Below, piece by piece: positions 37,701 to 49,988 of a stretch of DNA of 64,000 nt (its first letter is position 1; each line of letters opens with the position of its first letter). Both the position numbers and the translations under genes were made by a program. Under the pieces are notes generated by a model. The model worked only from the letters and a program-made list of their open reading frames with translations, searched no databases and was not told the DNA's origin. The stretch is taken from positions 868,001 through 932,000 of the forward strand of contig JANFOE010000050.1 of assembly GCA_025667525.1 (NCBI GenBank). The letters run 5' to 3'. The stretch comes from Glebionis coronaria. Lineage: Eukaryota; Streptophyta; Magnoliopsida; Asterales; Asteraceae.

Positions 37701-38215
37701 TGTCTCATCCCCAATTATTTACGGGTACTCCTCGATTCTAGTTTCCTTGATTTGCGTGCCCTCGGGTCGTTTTACGAAAAATGTTTTTATAAATTATGAA
37801 TCAACGGCACAAAACGAATCTAATAAAAATTGTCTCATCAAAAACGGAGTTCGAAAACATAAATACGTAATCCTAAGGTTTCCGGTTTAGTCGTAAAGGA
37901 CGTTAAATTAAAATCGTAAGTCCTAATCTCTTCTCGTAAATTTGTGAGTTTATGAACCAACTCAAAATTAAAATCCCAAAATAATATTCACGGATAAATT
38001 TATTTTCTGAAATGTCGGACTGTCACCAAAGACGGTGTATGTAAACGTAAGCACGTAACGTAGAATCCTCCGGTTTAGACTTAGTTGATGCTACTTCAAG
38101 ACGTAAATCCAAATTTCTTCCCAAAAATAAGTGAGTTTATAATATAACAATAAAATAATGTTTTTAAATAATATTTGAGAATAAAATATAAACCATAAAT
38201 TGACGGATTGTCACA
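34768..38215 (-). repeat. 5' LTR of element D
   Basis: 3448 bp, close to the 25905-29351 copy; differences by eye are at most a few percent. The following five bases, ACATA, are the right target duplication (38216-38220). Confidence 0.94.
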
Positions 38216-38220
38216 ACATA
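38216..38220. repeat. Target-site duplication of element D, right copy
   Basis: ACATA, matching 25900-25904. Confidence 0.92.
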
Positions 38221-39841
38221 TATAACAAGTAAAAACCGATAAAACCCGAGCTTTACAACATATAGACATTAACGGGCCAAAGTAGCCTTAATGGACAATA
38301 AACCCGACTAATTTGGTAAAACACTTATAAACTTACTTATTGGGCTTAACCCACTTGGGCCCAACATGAAAAGTATAATACTAATAATAAAAGTGTAAAA
38401 TGGACTAATATAAAGTATTGGGCTTGTAATAGGGTTATTGGGCCTAAAACATGTAAATAAGTAAAACTAGTAAAACTAGTATAAAAATGCTACCAACATA
38501 TAAACACTATAATGAATGAGTAAAAAGGTATAAACCCACTTGATCATCATCATATATATAAAATCATCATATGTATACATAATTGTTATTTTATAGAGTC
38601 ATTGGACAAGAGTATAAGACAAGTATTATTTGTCTAGGTTTCCGTGATTGAAGCACGTACCGTACATCCGAATTGCCGATAACTCGCTTTCCCACATCAA
38701 CGTGAGTTCATAGCCTCGCACTCTTTTAAATGTTTTTAAGAAATATTTTATAAACCCACGAGGGAGATAACATGTTAGTTTTACTAAAATAGGACACCAT
38801 TTGTCCCGATTGTTTGTTTATTGATTTGGACCCGAATGATTGTATGACCCGATGTATGATTATATGACCCGATAGATGAAATGAAATGGATTATTAAAGT
38901 TAGGTTATGTCACTAAAAGTCCCATTAGCATGAATTGTGAACTACCGGGATTTAGTAGACGCTTATGCATATAATAGTACTATTTGGGGACGATCACCCC
39001 AGTTCGCGCCTTGACGGTTGATCCCCATCGTGCCACGTTGATTGGTAAGCGAATTTATGTATTAGAAGATTCACACAAGCGTGATTATTGTGACGACACA
39101 CTAATTTAGATGGGCAAATGAGTTTCGGGTTAGCTACCCGTTGTTTGTTGTAGTAAGGTAACAATGTCATGCGGCTTATAATAATCCAAATAACGAAATA
39201 CTACTATACACACTGAATTACAATGAATTGCCTGACTAGCAATACGGGGTCTTTATTGATTTTATGTTCGTGTTTTGGTTTTACATAACCATATTCATAT
39301 AACGGTTTTTATATAAATTTATACAACGTTATAAAACGTATTGTATGATGTTTTTACGACTTTGATTCGTATAATGATTTTGAAGGCAAAAGCCTATATT
39401 ATGATTTTTGATAAGGATTTGTATAAAATGACTTTGGCTATTTTATGGCTTATTACAATGATTTGTACAAAAATGATTTTCGGTAATAATTATATACCGA
39501 TGATATATTAATGGTTTTATTGAACACTATGAATTCACTCGGCGTTATCGCTGACCTTTTCTTTTAACATGTTTTATCTCAGGTACTTGAAGGTAATTCT
39601 CGGGAATACGACAAGCATTCATGGCCCGCACTTAAATAACAATTTCCATTCAAATGCTTTGTAAAATTTGTATGAAATAATATGACTTGGGACCTATGTG
39701 AACTTGATATTTATGAATGGAAATGCTTTATTATTAAACGACGCGATTTTTAAGCGTTGTCTATGATGTGAGTAATGTGTTATCCCGTAACACCAACGAG
39801 TCTTCCGCTGTATTAAATTGTGTAAATTTGGGGGTGTTACA
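38221..39841 (+). repeat. 5' LTR of element E, second part
   Basis: Continues the LTR after D, aligning with about 60630-62248 of the 3' LTR, and ends GGGGGTGTTACA. The primer-binding site follows. Confidence 0.94.
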
Positions 39842-39844
39842 GTT

Positions 39845-39856
39845 TGGTACCAGAGC
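39845..39856 (+). promoter_or_regulatory. Primer-binding site of element E
   Basis: TGGTACCAGAGC, three bases after the LTR, one mismatch from the initiator-Met-type site TGGTATCAGAGC. Confidence 0.75.
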
Positions 39857-40019
39857 TCTTGTTATAAAGAACGAAAGATTTTTAAAATTAAGGTTTTGAA
39901 TAAAACATTTCAAAATCTTTTAACTATAAATATTTTTCTAAAAATATCTAAAAATCTTTTGACTATAACAGTGCCGAAGAATTCCCGAGTTACCGACAAG
40001 GCCAGACTGAGAAGTGTTA

Positions 40020-40026
<7 letters not shown>

Positions 40027-40056
<30 letters not shown>

Positions 40057-40076
40057 CTTGGATTATATATATATAT
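40027..40076 (+). repeat. TA microsatellite
   Basis: Alternating TA runs around AACTTGGAT. The corresponding tract in D (34546-34582) is arranged the same way but shorter. Confidence 0.85.
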
Positions 40077-41222
40077 GATGTAATTTTGTTACATGATTGT
40101 TTGATGATTATTTTAATATTTATACGAGGTATTTATACGACGTAGATTGTCAGAGGGAACCCTAAATCCCCTAGTAAATTAATCGAAGCTATTCTCGTAG
40201 GAATTCTAGCTATCCTAGATCTAAACCAAGTTGTGGATATTTATGATCCCAACAAAATGGTTGATACTCGTAGGAATGTAGATATTAGTTGATTGTGATA
40301 TTGAACAAGAATTGGCGAGATTAAAACTGATATCGATGTCATGACGATCTTTCCTTATAGAGTGGAGTTTGACAAATCGTTACCACCTAGAAAGATGTCG
40401 TCTAATTCGGTGTCATCCAATTCTTAAATTGAAATCGAAAGGGTGAATGTTGCACTTGAGGCTGTCATTAGAACCATTACCCAAAAGCCTCATGCCACTA
40501 GTACCTTTCCGAGAAGTCTAATTGAATGTATGAGTCATTTAATACTAGTGACTCATTTGATAACTATTGATGAAGGAGCTATAGGATTGGAAATTAAGTG
40601 TTGATCATATCAAGCTTTTATTGCCCTATTAAGGTCTAAGAATAAAGGTTGAAAGTATTGGAGAATGAGGTAGGATATCGAATGAGTATAAGTTGATTGA
40701 AACTTGAATAAAGTAAAATTTAACCCGTATGGAATATGAGATTATTAAGAGGAAGTCATTAAGTCATGTGATTGAATTATAAGGTTTTAAAATTGTTAGT
40801 TTGTGTTAAGGGTTGTTCCTAGGCCATTGTCCAATGACGAGGATGGCCAGTGTCCAACAAATAAATTGAAGAAATCTTCTTCTGAATTGGGACCGATGGA
40901 TCTTCCGGGACAGGTGGGACACCTAATGACTCTTGTAGATTAGTATTCATTATGGTATCTTTTAAAAATCCCTAACTTAACTGAGATATCAGTTGGTAGG
41001 ATGAGTTTTTGGAATTGTATGACATAGTGACACGTAATGTGTTACGGTACGATTCTGACTTGTTTGTGATTAATGAAAAGACTACCTTTGATTGCTAAAT
41101 TCTACATGTATCGATGCTATCTATCTTTTATTGCTTCATCCTAATGTTCGCATTAGTGATGCAACCATTGAATAAGTACTCATCTCGATTTGAGTTACGT
41201 TGTAGATTATTCTTTTTGAGTG

Positions 41223-41227
41223 CCATC
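41223..41227. repeat. Target-site duplication of element F, left copy
   Basis: CCATC, repeated at 54870-54874. Confidence 0.93.
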
Positions 41228-44200
41228 TGTAACACCCCCAAGTTGGTCAAATGCAGCGGAATAGTAGTTGGGGTGTTACTTGGGTGGATCGATAGCACAT
41301 AGCATATAGAGCAATGATCATAATATCATTTGAAAACATATTACATGAATTAATCGTACACATTTAGTATCATGTCCAAAAGTAAACCACATTTATTATA
41401 AAACAAAAATAAATATCCCAGCCCAATGGTCAACATGATGCTTTCCTATAATGCTGGAATCCAATGCATGAACCTGCTTACTTTCCTGAGAAAACATAAA
41501 AGCAAAATGTGGGGGTCAACACGAGGTTGGTGAATTCACAGGTTTAATTAAATAAAGTATCAATATGCAAAGCACCACGAAGGTAGCAGGACATCACAGC
41601 CCAATACTACAGTAGTTCCTACTGCCCTGTAATAGAAGCTAGACATGATTCTCAGTACGCCCATTGGGTCTATCCTGATGAGGTTTCCCTTAATCCGACA
41701 ATGACATAAACCTGCTGCTTGGCCTAAGCAATACGTGACAGCTGATCACGACAGGTCGGGTGTTGCAATACCCGAATAGATCTATCCATACATTTCGCGC
41801 TACACTATTAACTAATACAGTCCACGGGAATGGGGCAAACAGTAGGCAAATAAATTGTTGTTGTCTGTGCATGCTTGCATATAAATAGTTTTGTATGTTT
41901 TCTCCCCCAGTTATAAAACAGTAAAGATGGGGCCATGAACTCACCTTAGTGATAATGAGGTAGTGAGGATGATGTCACAGTATAGTCACGAACTGGAGAA
42001 ATTACCTAAGTAATTTAAATGTCTCAGTGAATGCAACAATAATTATGCATGATGAATGGTACATATGAAAAATGCATGATCACAATTTATGGATTGTTAC
42101 GTTGGCTTAAGTGTTTGTTCTAATGGTGAATTAAAGGTATGTATATATATTTTTGTTCAGGAAATATATATATATATAAGTGTATATAAATTTGTTTTAA
42201 GAAAAGGGGTCGTAAATTAAATAAGTACCTATATCTTATTTAATTTATTATAAAGAAGTAAATTATACCTTATTAAGTTTTAAGGTTTCAAAGGGAAATG
42301 GTTAACGAGTTTTGTCAATATCGTACAGTTTGTAAATAACTAAAATAATTCATTTTACAAGTGACAAGTTTTATTATTTCTTTTAATTAAATAAAACTAT
42401 GATAATTCTTTGTAAATATAATTGTTTAGAAAATTATCCTTAAGTTTTCATCCGTTAAGTTTATTACACCGTTAGTCCTTGTCGGTTATCCCATTTTTAT
42501 GAAAATGCCCCTTAGGGCTTGATAAACTTTCGGGAAATGGCAAAATGCCCCCTCCAATCCCACGACATATATATAAATGGGATCAGGGCTTGCTTTAAGT
42601 TTCAAAAATGGCATAATAGGTCCTTGTGGTTTATTTAAGGCTCACGGTTGACTTTTGTTTACCCTATAGTTTCAAAAATGACACAAACGCCCCTTGGACT
42701 ATATAATAGTCACGAAATGGATTACATAGTTTTTACTAGTTTCACTTTTGGGCCCAACTTTCACCATGTAACACTTTTGGCACAAAAAGTAACTAGTTGA
42801 TTTTTAATATTGGGCTATGCGGCCCATTAAGGTCCGGTTAAGGCAAAAAGCGTTATTGGGCTTAGTTAAAGTTTAGGGTAATTAGTAAATGGTAATTTTT
42901 ACTATTGGGCCTTAACTAGTGGGCTTGTATTTTATTTATAAACACTAGTTTAGTTTTTAAGCTTATATTATTTCGGCTTATATATGTGGCTTATATAAGT
43001 TCATCATTTTTACTAAGGCTTATATTTTCCTACTAGTAAGTCATAAGCTTATATTTTGAAGGCTTTTGGGCTTATATTAAGGCTTATAGTATTCGGCTTA
43101 TATATATGCATAGCTTATATTTTTAGGCCTAATTCCTAAGAGTTTAAATAAGCTTATCTATGTCTCGGCTTATATAATTTTTATTGTCAAGCTAGCTTAT
43201 TTTAGTAGTACTTCGGCTTATATGGATTTTTAAGGCTTTTATGACGTTGCTTATATAACAATATGGGCTTATTTTACAATACACACATTTTTATGGTACA
43301 CATCTATAACTAGTTCTTTCCTAGGGTTTTTAAGCAAGGTGTCCAACATGCTAGTACGTGAATAAGGATTCTAGGGCACGAAATGCTCAGTCATTGTATA
43401 ATCCGTGGCTTATATATCACATGGGTGGCATTTCATGGAGGTTTTACGTATGCATGGCAACCTAGGTTCATTCCCTAAGCTCATACATGCATGATATGAG
43501 ATGGAAAGTAAAAGAAATATGGAAATAGGTCTAGTGTAGTCTTTACTTACTTGTTTGATCAAGATGGTGACAAAGAGAGTAGTGATGGCGTCGGCTTGTT
43601 ATTACACGAGTCCTAGGAGCTTTGAATGCTTAGACTTCAATGCTTGGAGGTCATAGATTTTGTAGTAAATGAGATGGAGTATATTTGGTTAACTCTAGGT
43701 GATATGTGGGAGTGTTTCTTTGATCCGAATTTGTGGTGTGAGGGTGAGTGAATGTGTAGCTTAGCTCATAAATATCAAAGAGTGAGGATGAGTTGTGGCT
43801 TAGGGGTGAGACACGGCAAGAGAGAGAGGGAAGAAGATTGGAAGTATTTTGCAATGTACTTGGCAAGGACTTCCCATAAATGCATCAAGATGTACATGTT
43901 TGCTAGGGGTGTCTTGTTTAGCCGTCGCATATAGGGTTCAAAAGGGGCAAGTGGTAAGTCCTTGAGTGTTTCCATTTATTGTCATGTTTGTACAAGGTTT
44001 GATGTGTGGTGGTGTGGGTATACACGGCTAAGGCAACAAACAAGGGTGATGTGTGACTTAGCTCCTCAAATAGTGATCCTAGTACTATCCTTAATTGTCC
44101 AAGTATGTACAAGTTTTCCCATGGTTTACAAAGGGAAACCGGCGGTTTTTATGGGTTTAAGTAAAAAGGAAAAATGAAATTTGTGTATTGTGTATATATA

Positions 44201-44944
44201 TTAGTGTATAGTTAGAAAATTGGTAAGGAGGGTAAGGGTTTTGGTATTAAAGGTTATGGTTAAGTATATATATAAATATATACGGTTTAGTATAAGTCTA
44301 GGTTTGGCTTGTGTTTAATTTTTGTGTTTAGGTGAGTGTTAAATGAGTTAGGGTTATAATATTGTGAGTACGTTTGAGTTTAAGTAATTTTGGTTACGTT
44401 TAGAGCCTTTCGGTGAAAGTATGGTCCTTAGGTGATTTTATTATTACTAAATATATAAAAGAAATATAAAATGATTTATTGTAGTGTTCATGTGTATAAG
44501 TAATTGTCATCGTAGTTTAAAGCCATTTATAATGTGAAAATATATATAAACTATCCAATTTAAAAATATTTATATATATAAATAGCCAGTTATTAATTGT
44601 GATCATGACGTTGGATTTTTAGAAAATCGATGGGATGTATGCAAGTGATCTTATGTTCAGATGACTTAAAGTCCTTTATAATAGATCATTTGTTGTCCAG
44701 TATGCTATTGAAATATAGCCATACAAATGTGGTCATGCTATTATGATTAAAAATACTCATAGTCACAATAAAAATTGTGATATAGTTGTTTTCCTGTTCA
44801 GATAATTAGAATGATGTATGCTCATGTGATGCATATGATTGTTCAAAGGATTTCATGCAAAGGAAATATAATAAAATATATAGATATCATGGGGTGCGTA
44901 CACAATGTTGACAGAGTCAAAACCTGAAATTTACAGGTTTTACA
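41228..44944 (-). repeat. 3' LTR of element F
   Basis: 3717 bp, plus-strand ends TGTAACACCCCC and GGTTTTACA. It contains an array of GCTTATA motifs at 42957-43275. Open frames at 43651-44177 are present in both LTRs on both strands and are not recognisable proteins. Confidence 0.95.
42957..43275 (-). repeat. ATATAAGCC motif array in the F 3' LTR
   Basis: About 15 copies of GCTTATA (plus strand), mostly as GGCTTATAT or AGCTTATAT, in about 320 bp; on the sense strand of F these read TATAAGC or ATATAAGCC. The other LTR has the same array at about 52880-53205. Confidence 0.75.
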
Positions 44945-44962
44945 GCATAAACCAGTTATTTT

Positions 44963-44980
44963 AGCTTTGTCCTCAAAGCT
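44963..44980 (-). promoter_or_regulatory. AGGA hairpin of element F
   Basis: Minus strand AGCTTTG-AGGA-CAAAGCT, 18 bases from the 3' LTR. The bases between hairpin and LTR (AAATAACTGGTTTATGC) are not a normal polypurine tract. Confidence 0.65.
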
Positions 44981-44997
44981 TAAGATGACGTCACTGC

Positions 44998-47900
44998 TTA
45001 GGTAAAAAGGTGCGGGTACTTGGCTCTAAACGAGTCTTCGCGTTCCCAAGTAAATTCGGGACCTTTCCTAGAGTTCCATCATATTTTAACTAACGGGATT
45101 TGGCTTCGTTTCAACTTCTTAACTTCTCTCTCCACGACTTCCACTGGTTCTTCTATAAATTGAAGTTTTTCGTCAAAATGGACTCCCTCCAATGGCATTG
45201 CTAAAGGTTCATCTGCGTAGCACTTCTTCAAGTTTGAGACGTGGAATGTAGGGTGTACTCAGCTCAACTGCTGGGGCAACTCTAAGCGATAGGCGACCTC
45301 TCCAATTCTGGCAATCACTTTGAAAGGTCCTACGTAACGTGGATTTAGCTTTCCCCGTTTCCCAAACCGTACAACACCCTTCCAAGGTGATACCTTTAGC
45401 ATGACACGATCACCTACAGCAAACTCCATAGGTTTACGTTTCCTGTCGGCATAACTCTTCTGTCTATCCTGGGCAGCTTGAATTCGTTGCTTGATGAGGG
45501 TGATCTTCTCAGTAGTCTCTTGGATCAGTTCGGGTCCTGTCAGTTGAAATTCTCCCACTTCTGCCCAGCATACTGGCGAACGACATTTGCGGCCATAGAG
45601 AGCCTCAAATGGTGCCGCCTTAATACTGGCATGGTAGCTGTTATTGTAGGAGAACTCCACTAATGGTATGTGTTCGACCCATCCCTTTCCAAAGTCGATC
45701 ACACATGCCCTCAGCATGTCTTCTAGTGTTTGGATTGTTCGTTCACTCTGACCGTCTGTCTGTGGATGGTATGTGGTACTCATATCCAGGTTTGTCCCTA
45801 AAGCTTTTTGAAAAGCTTTCCAAAAGTTTGATGTAAATCTGCCATCTCTATCGCAGATGATTGAGACTGGTATCCCATGTCTCGTCACAACTTCCTTTAA
45901 GTATGTTTTGGCTAATTTGCTCAGAGAATCGTTTTCCTTGATTGGTAGGAAGTGAGCTGATTTTGTGAGGCGGTCTACGATTACCCAAATTGTATCGTAA
46001 CCGTGGGACGATGTAGGGAGTTTGGTGATGAAATCCATGGTGATATTGTCCCATTTCCATTTTGGTATTTCGGGTTGAACCAGCAAACCTGATGGTCGCT
46101 GATGTTCTAGTTTAACTCTAGCACAAGTCAAACATTACTTTACGTAGGTGGCAATGTCTGCTTTCATGTTCGGCCACCAGTATAATTTCTTCACGTCTTA
46201 ATACATCTTTTCGGATCCGGGATGTATGGAGTACTTGGATTTATGGGATTCGTGCATGATCACGTTCCTCAAGTCTCTGTAACATGGTAGCCAGCTTCTT
46301 CCGTGTAGACACAACGTTCCATCCGTTCTAGCTTCTAACTTCTCCTTGCTTAGGTCCGTCCTAAGCATTCCTCCTATGTCTTCCTTCCAGATATTCTCAG
46401 GCTTCTGTGCTTGGAGTTGGGCCTCTAATATCTGTTTGGGTAGGTCAAAATTAATGGTCATGACTAAGGCTCGAACTCTCATGGGAGGATCAGTTCCCTT
46501 TCGGCTTAGTGCATCTGCAACTACGTTCGCTTTTCCTGGGTGGTATTTGATGTCACAGTCGTAGTCGCTGAGTAATTCTATCCAACGACGTTGTCTCATG
46601 TTTAATTCTTTCTGATCTAGAATGTGTTGTAAGCTCTTGTGATCAGTATGAACTGTGCATTTGGTCCCGTACAGGTAGTGCCTCCAGATTTTTAAGGCAA
46701 AAACTACGGATCCAAGTTCTAGATCATGGGTGGAGTAATTCTGCTCGTGCTTCTTCAGTTGTCTTGAAGCATAAGCAATCACTTTCTGTCTCTGCATCAA
46801 CACAGCTCCCAACCCTTTGTGCGAGGCGTCACAGTAGACAACGAAGTCTTCGTTACCTTCTGGTAAGGCTAAAATAGGTGCACTGCATAACTTTTGTTTG
46901 ATGGTCTGGAATGCAGCTTCTTCTTTTTCTTCCCACACGAACTTTATACCTTTCTGGGTGAGCTTGGTCATTGGTTTGGCAATCTTAGAGAAACCTTCGA
47001 TAAATCGTCGGTAGTAACCGGCAAGACCTAAGAATTGACGAATTTCCTTCAGCGATGTGGGAGATGTCCAATCTTTCACGGATTCGACTTTCGCAGGGTC
47101 AACTTGGATTCCCTTGTCGTCAATCACATGACCGAGAAAGTGTACTTTAGGGATCCAAAAATCACACTTTGAGAATTTTGCGTACAACTTTTCTTCCTTA
47201 AGCAGTTTTAGTACTTGAGCCAGATGTTCTCCGTGTTCTTGCTCATTCTTGGAATAGATGAGGATGTCGTCAATAAACACTATCACGAACTTATCCAGAT
47301 AGCGTCTGCATACTCGATTCATGAGATCCATGAATATAGCTGGTGCATTAGTTAGTCCCAATGGAATGACTTGGAACTCATAATGACCGTATCGTGTTCT
47401 GAAAGCTGTCTTTGGTATGTCCTCTTCTCTGACCTTCAATTGGTGATACCCGGATCGTAAGTCGATCTTGGAGTACACACTTGATCCTTGTAGTTGATCA
47501 AATAGGTCGTCGATTCGTGGTAACGGGTAACGGTTTTTCACAGTTAACTTATTCAGTTCTCTGTAATCGATACACATTCAGAATGAACCGTCTTTCTTTT
47601 TGACAAACAATACTGGGGCTCCCCAAGGCGAGGAACTGGGCCTGATAAAGCCTTTATCTGACTGTTCTTTGAGTTGTTCCGCGAGTTCTTTCCTCTCGGT
47701 AGGTGCTAAACGGTAGGGTTCTTTAGCTACAGGTGCCGCTCCCGGCACCAAGTCTATTTGAAATTCAACTTGACGGGTCGGAGGTAATCCTGGCAAGTCG
47801 TCTGGAAAGACTTCAGGATAATCACGGACGATGGGTACATCCTTGATTTGTTTCTCCTTGGGTTCTTCTTCTTGATCTGTTTTAGAAATATGCGCTAAAA

Positions 47901-49542
47901 AGATAGGGTATCCTTTTAGTAGATATTTCTGGGCTTGGGTGCACGAGATCACACTCAACCTAGTGTCTGTTTTATCCGAATTTCCGTCTCCTCGGATAAT
48001 CAGATTTGTGCTTCCCCATGGTATACGGACTAGTTTCTTGTCACACACAATAGTTACATGATACTTGGCTAACCAGTCCATACCAATGATGACATCAAAA
48101 CTACTTAGTTGTATGGGTATTAATTGAATATCAAATGGGTGATTTTGAAGGTTTAAAGTACAGCCTCTTATGATGGTATTAGTTTCAATGATCTTTCCGT
48201 CTGCTAATTCGACTCTGTAACAGTTATCTAACGGGGTTGGTAAAATGCCTTGTAAGCTACCAAATTCAGTGGATACGAAACTCCTATCGGCTCCCGTATC
48301 GAATAAAATATTTACATAGTGATTATTAAGAAGGAACATACCAGTACCTACATTGGAGTCGGGGTTGGTCCTGTTCTCTCCTATGACATAAACTCTGGCA
48401 GGTGCTCCGCTATGGCTTTCATTCTTACGCTTTGGACAGTCAGGTCTGATGTGTCCAATCTCTCCAAAACCAAAGCAACGGATCTCCTTACGAGCCATGT
48501 TTCCACTGCCAGTGAGCTGGCGGCTTCCTTGGTATCCACCTCCACGGGAATTCTGCCTGTTACCGTTGTGGGACTTGTTGTTGGCACTGAAGTTGTTCCT
48601 GTTGGTCGGAACATATGCACTGTCCTGCTCTGGTCTTCGGCATCCAACAGTGGGGTAGTGATGGAAGTTACACTTTGAGCATTTTGGTTTGTTTCCCACG
48701 TATGGTGGTGGTCCTGAGGAAACAGCACTGCAGACTTGACCTAAGCCTTGCCTCTTGGGCTGTTGAGTCTGGGGATGATGACGGTAGTTATCATCGACTT
48801 TCCTCTTGTGCTCTGCTTGTCTAATCATATGATCACGACCACGTTTGTCCACTAATTCTGTGGCAAACTCAATAGCACTCTCGATGGTAGTAGGTCGGGA
48901 TGCAAGCACACTGTCATGAACAGCGTCTGGAAGTCCACTAACGTACTTCTCTATCTTATCTGCCACTTTCGGGTACATACGGGTACACATCAGGGTTAGT
49001 TCCTAGAATTTCTGGTTGTAGCTCGTGATATTGAAGTTGGTGCATTTGAGATTCCATAATTCAGTCTCCAGCTTTTTGATTTCACTACGTGGACAGTATT
49101 TCATGGTAAGCTTTTCCTTCAACGCAGTCCATGTCATCCCATAGGCTCCATCGTGTCCGAGGGTAGCAACTTATGAGTTCCACCACGTGAGTGCATGTTC
49201 CAAAAGTGTACAAGTGGCGAATTTCACCTTGTTCTCTTCAGTACAGTCACTAATACGAAACACGGTCTCAGTCCTCTCAAACCATTGCATGAGCTCGACT
49301 ACCTCTTCCTTGCCCTTGTAATAGCTGGGCTTGCACTTTAGGAAGTCAGGGTAAGTACATCCTCGAGCTTCGCGGTTTCGGTTATTAGAGTTTTCACTGT
49401 CTCCATGGGTTCCGCTGGGGCGGTTTTCCCTGGCAGCTAAGGCTTCAGTGATGCCTTGCTCAATCAGTACTCTAAGTTGTGCATCGAATATAGTCGTCGC
49501 AGGTGTTTCTGCGGGGTTTGGGCGTGCGCGTCTTGGTGGCAT
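44998..49542 (-). pseudogene. Element F gag-pol polyprotein (seven premature stops)
   Basis: One uninterrupted frame of 1515 codons from the ATG at 49542 (MPPRRARPN) to a TAA at 45000-44998, the usual size for Tekay gag-pol. The order is gag; a CSKC...HH knuckle; a second knuckle CFGFGEIGHIRPDC with Phe for the second Cys (codon 48468-48466); protease FDTGAD (Asp 48300-48298); reverse transcriptase with FIDD (47271-47266); RNase H (YCDAS, THDLEL); integrase with an H-H/C-C zinc region and intact D, D, E blocks (DFITKLP, CDRDGRF, DGQSERT); then a chromodomain-like end (GPEFTWERED). In-frame stops are TAA 49173-49171, TAG 49005-49003, TGA 47580-47578, TAA 46200-46198, TAA 46137-46135, TGA 45261-45259 and TGA 45081-45079. 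There is no frameshift. The protein would reverse-transcribe and integrate the element; as it stands it is dead. Confidence 0.95.
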
Positions 49543-49988
49543 TTTTCTATAAGAAAAATTGAGATTTGTTAGCTGATAAAAGATGGTTATATTAAACTGC
49601 ATGGGTAATGTTTATGCATAGAATTCCCAACAAATTTGATAATCCGTTAAGAGTTCATAATAATATAAATGTAAACAAACAAGTGAACGGTAACATGCTA
49701 TTTCTGGCAAACAACAGTATAGTACAAGTACAACCGATCTAAGACAGAGTCATAGCAACCTGTCTGAAATAGTGGTACATATGTTTGCAATACAACCAAA
49801 AGATATCCTACCTACTAAGGTAAGGTACTACGAATACAACTGAAAGGAATACAAGTACAAAAGAAATAAATCATGCGAGCTGAGATGCAACTCAGTGCTT
49901 GTCATGATGTACAACTACTAAAAATCTATCCTACACTAGTATGGCTGCCTGCAGGTGCAGGAGGTCCAGCTGGTGGTGCACGCTCGTC
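49543..49988 (-). other. Spacer between upstream ORF and gag, element F
   Basis: About 450 bp. Its right edge probably includes the lost end of the upstream ORF: after the TAG at 49991-49989 the frame runs 20 more codons (DERAPPAGPPAPAG...) to TAG 49928-49926. Otherwise nothing is recognised. Confidence 0.5.

Larger units (their letters stand above)
25905..38215 (-). mobile_element. Element D: same family as E, inverted inside the E 5' LTR
   Basis: 12.3 kb with LTRs of about 3.45 kb at 25905-29351 and 34768-38215, in the opposite orientation to E. Primer-binding site, hairpin and polypurine tract all read on the minus strand. Its internal region (29352-34767) is the reverse complement of that of E, allowing for substitutions, and is equally decayed. 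Confidence 0.94.
39857..41227 (+). pseudogene. Decayed 5' internal (gag) region of element E
   Basis: 1.37 kb where gag should be. At 39971 the frame reads PKNSRVTDKARLRS, with GTG where an ATG may once have stood, then an alternating TA tract (about 40027-40056 and 40066-40076). Downstream I see no gag domain or zinc knuckle, only short broken frames. It ends with CCATC (41223-41227), the F target duplication. Confidence 0.45.

Noticed and set aside
39818..40078. 86-codon frame ending in repeated Tyr-Ile
   Set aside because: The end is translation of a TA microsatellite and the start is inside the LTR; only PKNSRVTDKARLRS may be a gag vestige.
43651..44177. Cluster of 60-71 codon frames on both strands, repeated at 53575-54101
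   Set aside because: Inside the F LTRs and open on both strands at once; no protein character.
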